Part shown: positions 30,060-39,987 of the stretch, one piece after another
Position numbering within the stretch: position 1 is the stretch's first letter
Layout of the letters: each line of letters opens with the position of its first letter
DNA from: Eucommia ulmoides
Lineage: Eukaryota; Streptophyta; Magnoliopsida; Garryales; Eucommiaceae
Reading direction: 5' to 3'
DNA length: 64,000 bases
Assembly (NCBI GenBank): GCA_016647705.1
Contig: CM028336.1
Coordinates: 17,992,880-18,056,879, forward strand
The notes under the pieces: model-generated
What the model saw: only the letters and a program-made list of their open reading frames with translations
The model's database searches: none
Told to the model about the DNA's origin: nothing
Made by a program: the position numbers and the translations under genes

Positions 30060-31380
30060 ATTTTGATTAATTGTTCTGTTGGTCCTTGAAGTTTAGAGTT
30101 TGTGTCGTTTTGGTCCTTGACATTTTTAATTTTTTAATGCAATCTCTAAAGGTTTAAAATTAAAGAAGTTAGATTTGAGGACCAAACGAAACGATTTGGA
30201 AATTGAAATTTAATTTAAAAATTAAGACTTTTTCGACTATACATTTTAAAAACTAATTATATTATTTTTTTCAATCTCAATTTATTTTTTGGAAAATATC
30301 TAGGATTAGAATTTCATTTTTTATAATTTTTCAATTTCAGTTATAAATTTTCTCGAAAATGGAATTTGTACATATAATTTTGTTCTAATCCAAGTGGTGA
30401 ATGAATTTTTAGGATATTATATATATATATATATATATATATTAAAGACAATTTGTTTTTTTAATTTTAATCCAAAAGTCAAAAAAGTAAAACATAAACA
30501 CTAATTAATTATCACTAATTTCACACCATCTGACGTGTTGAGGCTGAACATCATAATCAATTTAGACTTGATATGTCAAAAAATAATGATATGAACAGTT
30601 TAAAACAGAAATATTAAAGACATCTCATCATTTAATACTCAACAATATTCAAGGCACTTTTTATATTTGGTTAATTGAATATTATATTTTATTGACAAAA
30701 ATATACTAACATAATAATTTTTATTTTTTATTTTTATTTCTATTTTGTTTTCTCTTTCACTTTTTTTTATTTTTTTTATTTTTTATACGTTATTATAAAA
30801 AGTGAAAAACTAGAAAACAGAAAAAGTAGAAAAAAAAAACCCAAAGAATTCAAAAATAAAAACAAAACTAGGAATTCTAAAACAAAGACCGTAAAAATAA
30901 AAAATAAAACAAAAAAAGACACAAGAAAAAAATAAATTAAAACTTATTTAAACCTAATTTTTTTTATTCTTTGTTTTTTGTTTTTTAATTTTTTAACTTT
31001 TGACACCAAACACAAAAAATAAAGATATATAAAAATAAAAATGAAGATAACGTGAAATAAATAATATAGAACAAAAGTGAATTAAATTAAAGAAAAAAAA
31101 AAGACAAAATAGAAATTAATACAATGAAAAAAATTAGAAAAAACTAAAATATATTATTTACAATGATTTTTTTTGTTAACAAAATATAATAAGAGGTGTT
31201 TGAAAATATTATTAAGAGTTAGTTACCAAGGGATCCTCATGAGTTGGGAAAACTACCGATTAAACATTTTTTTTAGTGGATTACTAAATAGTCTTTTATT
31301 TATCCGGTCAAATTTGTCCCTCCAACTACTTACCTGATATATTTCAAAATTATTTTATTAAAATAAAAATAATTATTGTT
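30060..31380. other. AT-rich DNA, no gene
   Basis: Long A- or T-rich low-complexity stretches are present, with a (TA)n tract at about 30418-30441. Nothing codes. The blocks at about 30715-31170 alternate T-rich and A-rich halves, which could reflect a large decayed inverted structure, but I could not align them. Confidence 0.5.
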
Positions 31381-31384
31381 TTAC

Positions 31385-32010
31385 ACATTTTTTTTACAAT
31401 CTAATTACATATTCAAATTCGCCTTAATAAAATCTTGATCTAATTCAATATTTTTTTTTTCATTAGTTTCCAGATTCGTATTACATTTAACATAATATTT
31501 CCAGAATTTTCAAATTTTATACTCATGTCACATTCAACATGTTCTTCAAAACTTTCGTAATTTTTCGCATCGTGTTGAATTTAACATGATTTTTTTTCTT
31601 CTTCATGATTTAACTATATATTCAGATTCGTTTGAATAAGATCTTCAAAAAGATATCACGTTCATAATTTTTTCATCAAAAATTTATATTTGTGTTACAT
31701 TCAACATAGTATTTAAAAAATTTTAGTTTTCACATTCATGTTACATTTAACATGCTAATTTGGACCTTTCATAATTTTCACATCTTGTTGAATGCCCCAA
31801 GATATTTTTTTTCATGATCTAATTATATATTCAGATTCATCTGAATAAGATCTTCAAAATGATATCACGTTCATTAATTTTCTTAAAAAAAATCACATTT
31901 GTATTATATTCAATACAAAATTCACATTCATACTTTCACATCATGTTGAATTCAGTATGATATTTTTTTCACGATCAAATTACATTAATAACCTTGCAAC
32001 ATAATACTTA
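31385..32010. repeat. Tandem repeat, unit about 209 bp, three copies
   Basis: The block 'AATCTAATTACATATTCA-GATTCG..GAATAAGATCTTC' begins at about 31393, 31602 and 31811, a steady spacing of about 209 bp. Copies 2 and 3 are the most alike, sharing ATATATTCAGATTC, AATAAGATCTTCAAAA and GATATCACGTTCA. Each unit contains dispersed CAACATG/CATGTTGAATT words. It is non-coding. Confidence 0.75.
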
Positions 32011-32023
32011 TTTTACTCTCTTG

Positions 32024-32050
32024 TTTTTTTTTTTTTTTTTTTTTTTTTTT
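32024..32050. repeat. Poly-T tract
   Basis: About 27 consecutive T within a T-rich region following the 209-bp repeats. Confidence 0.9.
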
Positions 32051-33154
32051 ATTTATTTTTTCATTTCTTTTGTTTTATTATTATTTTTTAAAGTTTTTGG
32101 TATTATTTTTTAGAAAAATAAGAAAAAAAATAAAAATCTAGAAACGAAAAGATAAAATTTCATCAAAAAATCACATTTGTGTTATATTCAATACAAAATT
32201 TGTGTTATATTCACTATTGTGGAAGGACAAAATCGTCCGAACTTAATTTTGGATTTGAAATTGGAACTAATCGGTTATACAATTCCATAAATTATGGACT
32301 ATTCAATTCAATTAAAAAGTTGATGGATCATTCAGTAGATTTGTGCTGAGATCATTTTGTAATTTTTCCTATTATTAATGTAATTATATTTATCAAAACC
32401 AAATGGGTTCCTTTAAGACTATTTAACCACCCAATAATAAATATAAAATATTTAAAATATAAACTTTAAATTAATGTTAATACACCATGTGAAGACTATG
32501 CCACCAGTGAGTGTTTAGTTCCATATGCATGGTTCCTTGTAGGCTGAGAATAAATCAGTGGCCAATTGTACTAGTCGTTACACTACATTCAATCAGACAG
32601 TTGTATTCTGTATTATCCGGTTACTATATCATTTGGGCTCTTATAATTTTTTCTTTTTATTTTTTTTTAATTTTTGTGTTTCTTTTATTTATGAAAAAAA
32701 TTATTTCCTTATTATTTGTCTTATATTTTACGGAGGAGTGCTTCTAAATGTATATTCCTTTTCGCTAACTGTACATCCAAAAATAAAAAATAAAAAATTA
32801 ATTAAGTAAATTTTTATTTTATCCTTAAAATTATTAATACATGTATGGCTTTAACTTTTTATCCCTAATCCTTCATCCTCTCACATTTTTCCCCAGCGAT
32901 TCACCGCCATTCGTTAGCGACGGCGACTTTTTTTTTCTTCTCTCTCTCTCTTTCTCTCTAACACACACACACACTAACATCCTCTCTCTTCTTCCTTCTG
33001 TTGCACCTTATCCTCATTTTCTCCTTCTTCGTCTTCTTCTTCTCTTTGTCATCTCTCTCTATATATAAATCAACAAAATGTATATATATATATAGCGAGA
33101 GAGATGGGAAAGGGAAGGAGGAAGAGGAGGAGGAGAAGAAGAAAGAAATGATGT
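32051..33154. other. AT-rich and pyrimidine-rich DNA before copia LTR
   Basis: No gene is supported; the open frames at 32511-32809 and 32841-33068 are low-complexity (Phe/Leu/Ser-rich). A CT-rich stretch with (CT)n, (CA)n and (TA)n tracts spans about 32938-33095, followed by a purine-rich GAGGAGGAGAAG run to 33145. Confidence 0.6.
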
Positions 33155-34640
33155 TGTGTTAAATAATTTTTTGGGTATTTTGTGTCCCAATTAATTTGAA
33201 ACATATAAATATACTAATGTATGCTCCTTGATGAGAAGATGAATGTGGTATATTTATTTGTGTAAAATCATTTAAGAGGTGAATTAAAATTGTTTATTAA
33301 AGTACTCACTTGAATACATTAATTGACGTGTTGTGTGGGTTATCCCACATCGAAAATCTAAGAAGATGAAAAATCATTAATTAAGGTTCGAGATATCTCT
33401 TGTAGGTAAGCCCTCTAGGGCATTGAAAGATATAGACAGGAAGTAGGCTAAATGCTATAAAATAAATAAAGCTACATGCATGCGCGTGGGCCACTGCCGC
33501 CACCGACCCACCGCCCGCCCACCCGGCTCGATTGGGCTCGGGTCCTGGCCCTTGGGCCTTGTGGATCTTGGGGCTCTTGGAGAATGCTTAGCTTAAACTT
33601 GATATGTTTTATACTCAATCCAAAAAATTCCAAGCCAAACACAACCTAAAGTACAAATTGTAGGTTTTATAACTTGAGATAAGTTATAAACCTAAAGGTG
33701 GTTGTCTGTTCAGGTGTGAAACTGTTGAGAGTTACAAAAACCTGAAGACTTTTTAGGTGCATAACTACCTAAAAGTTACTATTGTCCATTGAATGCCTCA
33801 AAACTCAGACTTTTATAACTTGTGGATCTTGGGGCTCTTGGAGAATGCTTCGCTTAAACTTGATATGTTTTATACTCAATCCGAAAAATTCCAAGCCAAA
33901 CACAACCTAAAGTACAAATTGTAGGTTTTATAACTTGAGAAAAGTTATAAACCTGAAGGTGGTTGTCTGTTCAGGTGTGAAACTGCTGAGAGTTACAAAA
34001 ACCTGAAGACTTTTTAGGTGCATAACTACCTAAAAGTTACTATTGTCCATTGAATGCCTCAAAACTCAGACTTTTACAGGTTGGGTTTTGCTCCCTATAA
34101 AATTACATACATTCTCAACATTGGGCATCCCATAAGCTGCATTGCATTCTTGTTTTCAGCAGAAAGTTTCTTCTTCTTCTTATTTGTTGTTCTTGTTTTT
34201 TGAGAGAGTTCTTGAGAGAGTTCTACACTTCTCTTGTTTGTCCAGCTTCTGGTTTCTAGTGCTGGTACCAGTAGCAGTCCGATCGTTGTAACCTGGGTGA
34301 TAGACGCTCATTCAACCATAAATACCTAGCAGGGCCGAAGTTTGCTTTAAGAACAAATCTTCAAATGATTGCCTCGATCTTTTATTCTGACATTCTATTT
34401 CTATTTATTGTTATTACACAATAAGTATTATGTTTCTATTTGATTTATTATTATACAACAACTATTCTTCTTTCTGTTTTTTCCATTTTAGATTATAATA
34501 TTTTTCCTTATAATATCATCTGGAATGTTTCAATAACAAAGAAATCAGAACTGCCTCTTCTTTATTTTTATTCTCAAATTAATAATTGATTAAATAATTA
34601 ATTGTTAAATTATTTAATTAATTTATAGGCATATTTACCA
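33155..34640 (+). repeat. Copia LTR plus leader, first copy
   Basis: About 1.49 kb matching 36994-37264 plus 43901-44803. It begins TGTGTTAAATAATTTTTTGG. A TATA box (CCCTATAAAATTAC) lies at about 34094-34103, and a PBS-like TGGTACCAGTAGCAG at about 34264-34278. The true LTR therefore probably ends near 34260, and the rest of the shared block is leader. This copy, unlike the other, carries a 261-bp tandem duplication. Confidence 0.75.
33559..34080. repeat. 261-bp tandem duplication within the LTR
   Basis: The segment starting GTGGATCTTGGGGCTCTTGG at 33561 repeats from 33822, almost unchanged, up to AAAACTCAGACTTTTA. The partner LTR copy has only one version, so the duplication happened after the two copies separated. 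Confidence 0.88.
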
Positions 34641-34734
34641 AGAATCTTAAAGCAGATTCTCTAAATTATTTTATACAATTCTGTTTTTTTTTTTTTATTT
34701 AAAAACATTCTAGTAACAAAATCTCTTATATTTT

Positions 34735-35500
34735 GTGTTTGTGTTTTCTTATAAGAAATATGTTCTCAAAATGATGTTGTTACCGCTATTGCTGCTGCAA
34801 GTCAAGGTGTTGCACCACCTGTTGTGCCTATACCTGTTGCGCATCTTGTGCCGACTCCACATACAGAAAAGCAGGAGAAGTTTGATGAAAGCTTCTTCAA
34901 GATATGGCCACAGAAGATGTTCTCTTATCTGAAAACATTGAACTTGGCAAGATTTCTGCCCGAGGATGTTCCTACCATGATTGAACAGTCTGACACTTAG
35001 ACTGTTGCTACTGTTGACGCATGGAAACATTCTGATTTCCTATGCAAAAACTATATTCTTAATAGACTGAGTAATACATTCTACAATGTGTATTGCTCTG
35101 TCATAACGACAAAATAACTGTGGCAGTCCTTGGAGAAGAAGTACAAAACTAAAGATGCTGGGACTAAGAAATTTGTAGTTGGAAAATTTCTAAAATACAA
35201 AATGGTAGACTTGAGGACAGTCATTAGTCAGACTGAAGAGCTTCAAGTTCTTTTGCATGACATTCATGCTGAATGAATGACTAAGATGGTTCTCAAATTG
35301 AGAATATAAGAGGAACATAAGATCTCTTCTAAATGTGAGGGTTGTAATTCTATGATGTTAAAAGCCCATGTCATAGAATCTCACAAGAAGAGAAAGAAAA
35401 ATGAATCAAGATCAAATAAGGAGCTGCAAACAAAAAATTCAAGGGAAACTACTATACTTGTAGCAAGATGGGACATTGTGCTCAAGATTGTCGTAAGAGA
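34735..35500 (+). pseudogene. Copia gag remnant
   Basis: The plus-strand reading gives FDESFFKIWPQKMFSYLKTL, then NLARFLPEDVP and VDAWKHSDFLCKNYILNRLS. KYKTKDAGTKKFVVGKFLKYKMVD and ELQVLLHDIHAE then run to about 35275. The zinc knuckle near 35445-35490 reads YYTCSKMGHCAQDC, so its first Cys has become Tyr. Stop codons interrupt at about 34999, 35116 and 35274. The gag type (DAWKHSDFLC, TKKFVVGRFLDYKMVD) is common in plant copia elements. Confidence 0.8.
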
Positions 35501-35539
35501 GTTGTACCAAAGGGAAAGAAGCCTAAAAATCAGGCTCAT

Positions 35540-35990
35540 GTGACTGAAGTAGAACATTTTACTGATGAGGTTTCCGAGATGAATTTGTTAGCGGTTGTAT
35601 ATGAAGTCAGTCTCATTGACAATCCCAGAGAATGGTATGTCGATACTAGTGCTACCCACCACATATGCTCAGATAAGAAAATGTTCACCGTTTATCAGAC
35701 GACGAAATCTGGGGAAAGGTTGTGCTGAAGATGACATTTGGTAAGGAACGTACTCTGAACAATGTGCTGCATATACCAGATATCCGTGAGAATCTGGTTT
35801 CTGGATCGTTGCTCTGTAAGAAAGGTTTCAGGCCAATATTTCAGTTCGATAAGTTTGTACTTACTAAGAGTGGTATGTATGTGTGAAAAGGTTATAAGAA
35901 TGAGGAACTTTTCAAGCTCAATGTTATGATTGTGATCCCAAAGAATAACAATAATAATAAAGACAACATTTCTTCTGTTTATATGATTGA
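35540..35990 (+). pseudogene. Copia protease remnant
   Basis: EWYVDTSATHHICSDKKMFTVYQTT is readable at 35632-35700. The catalytic motif, normally DTGAT or DSGAT, is DTSAT here. The segment TLNNVLHIPDIRENLVSGSLLCKKGF (about 35753-35830) follows in a shifted frame. Confidence 0.8.
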
Positions 35991-35999
35991 GTCTTTGGA

Positions 36000-36645
36000 T
36001 GTATGACATAGACGTTTAGGACATGTTAATTATGACACTTTACGTAAATTAATTAATATGAATTTAATTCTTAAATGTCAAGAAAATACAAGTCACAAAT
36101 GTGAGACTTGTGCGGAGTAAAAATTGACTCGAACTTCTTTTAATTCAATTGAACGGAAAAGCGAACCTCTTGAATTAGTTCACACAGATGTTTGTGATTT
36201 AAAATTTGTACAAACTAGAAGAGGAAAAAAGTAATTTGTTACTTTTATTGATGATTGTATAAGATATTGTTATGTTTATCTTTTAATAACTAAAAATGAA
36301 GTATTAGACATGTTTGTATGTTATAAAACTGAAGTTGAAAATCAACTTAACAAAAAGATTAAAATGTTGCGTACGTAATGATAGAGGTAGAGAATATGTT
36401 TCACTTTTTAGTGAATTTTGTGCACAAGATGGAATAATTCACCAAATTACAACACCTTATTCACATTAGCAAAATGGAGTTGCTGAAAGAAAAAATAAAA
36501 CTTTAAAAGAAATGATGAACTCTCTATTAATAAGTTCTGGTCTACCTAAAAACTTGTAGGAGAAGGCTATTTTAACAACGAATTTTGTTTTAAATAAATT
36601 ACCTCACAAGAATACTCTTTATAGAATATCACCTATGTGAGTGAG
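36000..36645 (+). pseudogene. Copia integrase remnant
   Basis: The zinc-binding part (HRRLGHVNYDTLRKL...CETCAE) is at about 36008-36118. The core continues [12 protein letters not shown] (about 36172-36205) and FVTFIDDCIRYCYVYLL (36235-36285). GIIHQITTPYSH-stop-QNGVAERKNKTLKEMMNSLL runs across about 36430-36530. Several stops are present. After about 36645 the reading is lost and RT/RNase H are missing. Confidence 0.82.
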
Positions 36646-36993
36646 AACTGGACCGGTTCTGAGAAAATGAAAAGCCTGAATTCTCTAGAAGCACTCATGA
36701 AATACTAGGGTGTTCCGGGCCAAAATGAACGCAACCATAGAACAGAAAGTGTTTAGAAGATAGCTATGTAGTTTTTATTGTCTTGATTTACACAAAAGGC
36801 CAAACAGTTCAAGAGATCATGTTCACTAGTTGGTTAAGTAAATCCAATGGATTCATACTAAGGAAGGTTTAAGGCAAAAAACTACCTGTCCTGATGTGGT
36901 TATTTTCTTTTGAGCTTTCTTTCTTTCTTGTTTTGAGTCTGCATGTCATATGTATGTTTATCCGATCAATTTTCATTCATGTGGGGAACTATT
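36646..36993 (+). other. Truncated remainder of copia internal region
   Basis: No RT or RNase H is seen although about 2 kb would be expected, so an internal deletion has joined the integrase to the pre-LTR sequence. A G-rich ATGTGGGGAAC lies about 6-10 bp before the second LTR copy and could be the PPT. Confidence 0.55.
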
Positions 36994-37264
36994 TGTATTA
37001 AAAGAGTTTTTTTGGGTATTTTGTGACCCAATTATTTGTGGGACATAATAATAATTTGGGACATAAATATACTAATATATTGTTCTTGGTGAGGAGATGA
37101 ATGGGATATATTTATTTGTGTAAAATTATTTAAGAGGTAAATTAAAATTGTTCATTAAAATATTCACTTGAAAACATTGATTGACGTGTAATGTGAGTCA
37201 TCCCAAATTTGTAACCTAAGAAGATGAAAAGTTATTTATTAAGGTTCAAGATACATCTTGTAGG
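36994..37264 (+). repeat. Second copia LTR copy, 5' part
   Basis: Aligns with 33155-33420 (TTTTTTGGGTATTTTGTG..., CACTTGAA..CATTGATTGACGTG, CTAAGAAGATGAAAA). It is interrupted after CATCTTGTAGG by the MULE and resumes at 43901 with TAAGCCCTCT. Confidence 0.85.
37254..37264. repeat. MULE target-site duplication, left
   Basis: CATCTTGTAGG here corresponds to CATTTTGTAGG at 43890-43900, 10 of 11 bases identical. MULEs typically duplicate 9-11 bp. Confidence 0.85.
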
Positions 37265-37361
37265 AGTTCTTGACAAAAAAAATGTATTTTAAAAACTTAA
37301 TTTCTGAAAACATAACTCTTAAAACTTATTCACGAAAGTGAAGTAAAACGCATTTGGGAAA
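37265..37361. repeat. MULE left terminal inverted repeat
   Basis: Matches the reverse complement of 43793-43889. Shared landmarks in order are AGTTCTTGAC, AAATGTATTTTAAAAACTTA, a TGAAAACA block and GTAAAACGCATTTGGGAAA. Both are 97 bp long. Confidence 0.9.
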
Positions 37362-37760
37362 TGCGTTTTAAAAAAATAAATAAATGAAAAATGCATTTAT
37401 AAAATGCGTTTCTCAACATCAGCTCAAGATTTTTTTTTAATTCTTTTTATTGAAAACGTAAAAGCGTTATGCGTTTTCTTAAAAAAATTATTTATAATTA
37501 AAATGCAAAAGCATTTTGTGTTTCTTCAAAAACGTAAAACGCTTTTTCGTTTTTATGTCACTTTAAAAAAAAAAAAATACGTTGCATGAGGCAAAAACGG
37601 AAAAAAATAAATAAATTACAGTGTATTCTCACCTCCTCGGCGATGGGATTACAGTGTTGGCTTGGAGCAAAAACGGGAAAAAAAATTACAGTGTATTCTC
37701 ACTGCCTCGGCGGTGGGACTGCTGTATTGATCCCTTGTATTTTTTAACTTTTCTTCGCCG
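37350..37760. repeat. MULE left subterminal repeats
   Basis: AAAACGC, ATGCGTTT and close variants recur at least eight times in both orientations over 37345-37600. They are followed by a roughly 67-bp duplicated segment with ACAGTGTATTCTCAC and CTCGGCG.TGGGA (37618 and 37685). Such arrays commonly serve as transposase binding sites in MULEs; here that is inference from position. Confidence 0.65.
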
Positions 37761-38014
37761 TTTTGCCACCGTTTTGCTCGTTCACATTCCTACACCTGAA
37801 TGTGAAATGGAAATAAAATTACACCATTTTGTGATTAATGTGAAATGATCCCACAAAAAACGTAAATAACATAAGCGTTTTTTTTAAAAAAAAAATTGAA
37901 CTAATTGAAATGGAAATAAAATTACACCTTTACACTAATTGGAATTGGAAAAAAAAATGCACGTGAATATATAATACATTTTTAGAAATTATAATACATG
38001 TCGTCATTGGGGTT

Positions 38015-39577
38015 CTATGTACCACACCCCCTGCATTTGATGTTTCTCCGTTGCCTCCATAAAGGAAGTGAAAGTTCCCCTGTCTCATCTGCCTGAAGAT
38101 GATCGACTTGAGTAATGTGTCCCAAATCCATGGTAGATGGATACGACGGTTCCTCTACGATGGGCAACAAATGTTCATCGTTTGGTGCCCAAGGGACCGA
38201 CGACACGTGTCTTTGAATTCTACTAGGTATGCCACGTGTCACACCAGGAATGGGTGTTGAGCTTGTTGATGGATGCTCCATCATCGGGGTGACAAATGTG
38301 CTACCCAGTAATAGTCCGCAACTAAACCCAGTTCGTTGCCATAATTTGAAAAGAAATCGTCCATCCCGTACGTAGATGGTCCGGCACTGGCGTCGTCCAT
38401 TACTGCATCGCTTGTTTGGTACACATCATCATCCTGATTTACGGAAAACCTAGAAGACGACTCCAACGACGAATCTGGTATGTGCTCCTGTCCCGGAGCA
38501 ACGTCACTCGGCATATGGTATGGCAACTGCCAACAATAGGCTCGGGAACAAATGTCATGCGATAAGTATGTAACCTGGTCAAAATCTCCTGGTTGTCTTG
38601 TTCGCAATGTAAGCTCACTCATACGCATCAAGTCTGAAATATCTGGTTCTTGCAACATAAAGTTAATTACACCTAAGAAATGAACATTACACAAAATAAT
38701 AAATATATGCCCTAATTAAATTATACCTCTATTGTCGGACGACCTTTTACTGCATGATAGTTGAAGTTCGGTAGATAAGATGGGTTCACTATGAATCGTC
38801 TGGTGACTCTCCAGTACCAGGGCATGTAATCATCAAGGACGCTTATACCAACCTGAAGGCTACTCAAATCAAGTGGTCGTTGGCTATCCCATGCCCAACA
38901 CTGTTACAAGAAGAGGGGTTTAGATTTTTTTTTTTTTTATCTCCTTACGACATCCTTTGCATAGCTCCCGGTACAGTGCTACCAAAGTAGCACTGCCCCC
39001 AACTATATGGATGTGACCTAGATAAATCGCGCAACAGTGGTAAGTAGGATAATTTAACTAAATTATTTGATTTATCTGGCATCAACACTAGGTCGATCAA
39101 TATCAAGCAATACGCCCTGGCGTAACACTATATAATGCCCTCGTTGGCGTCGGCGAGTACGCGATCAAAAGTGGACTGTAACCATTTCAATTTCAGACAA
39201 TTTCCCTTGATTTTCTCATCTGGAGGTGTGTATTTGAGGAGGTCTTGACAAAGTTCCTGCCAACATGGGATCGGTAATGTGTCCTCAGGCCCGATAACTC
39301 GTCATCCATTCACGGACAGCCAAAATAACACTTCTACGTCTTGCAGTGTCACTGTCATCTCAACAGTCGGAAGATGAAATGTTTGCGTCTCTTGATGCCA
39401 TATCTCGACCAGCGCAGTAATCAATGCATGGTCTAACTGCTTCTTTCTTAATTGAAAAGCTCTATATAGTCCAACGACTTGTATCAACTGTACCACACGA
39501 CCGGGTACATGTTCCATCCACTGCCCTGGAAACCATCCCACTCCGGAACAGTCAAGTTGAGAATAATGCCGAAACAT
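38015..39577 (-). pseudogene. Plant mobile domain (PMD) gene of the MULE
   Basis: The first part (39577-39302) reads VVGLYRAFQLRKKQLDHALITALVEIWHQETQTFHLP and then VEMTVTLQDVEVLFWLSVNG, a clear PMD (aminotransferase-like) start. After a stop the domain continues: PCWQELCQDLLKYTPPDEKIKG (about 39190-39255), CYARAYCLILIDLVLMPDKSNN (about 39080-39130) and YLPLLRDLSRSHPYSWGQCY (about 38985-39045). The C-terminal region (38694-38015) is polar and Ser/Asp-rich, split by an AT-rich segment at about 38695-38735 that may be an intron. PMD proteins occur both as host MAIL1-type nuclear proteins and inside MULE and gypsy elements. Its position inside the TIRs makes it element-borne. Confidence 0.82.
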
Positions 39578-39987
39578 AAATTAAAAGACAATTAATTTAA
39601 AAAATACTAAATAAACAAAATAAATAATTCAATATACCGCCTAAATATTTTTTTAGTATGACCTGCACTCCGTGTTCTTCCCAGACAGTCACAGACCTGT
39701 GGTCTCTCTACAAAATAAAGTAACGACTGATCCACAGGACCAGGTTAAGTCATAACAGCAATAATCTAAACAAAAAATTGGGGTGTCTACAAACTAATTA
39801 ATTGAGCAAAATTTAAATCTAAAACTAGTGTGAAAAATATTAATTCAAAACTAAAATTTCATGAACTAGTAATACAACACAATACGAATGTTGTTACAAC
39901 CATGAACTAAATTAAAAATAAAAATTGAAGTTTCCATGACAATGAAACAAACTAATTATACTAATTAATTGAGAATACTCATTGGGG

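Noticed and set aside
32511-33068. Phe/Leu-rich open frames as membrane peptides
   Set aside because: They arise from T-rich and CT-rich low-complexity sequence and have no homology signal or flanking gene structure.
36994-37264. 36994-37264 as an independent short TE
   Set aside because: It continues exactly at 43901 once the MULE is removed and aligns with the LTR at 33155.
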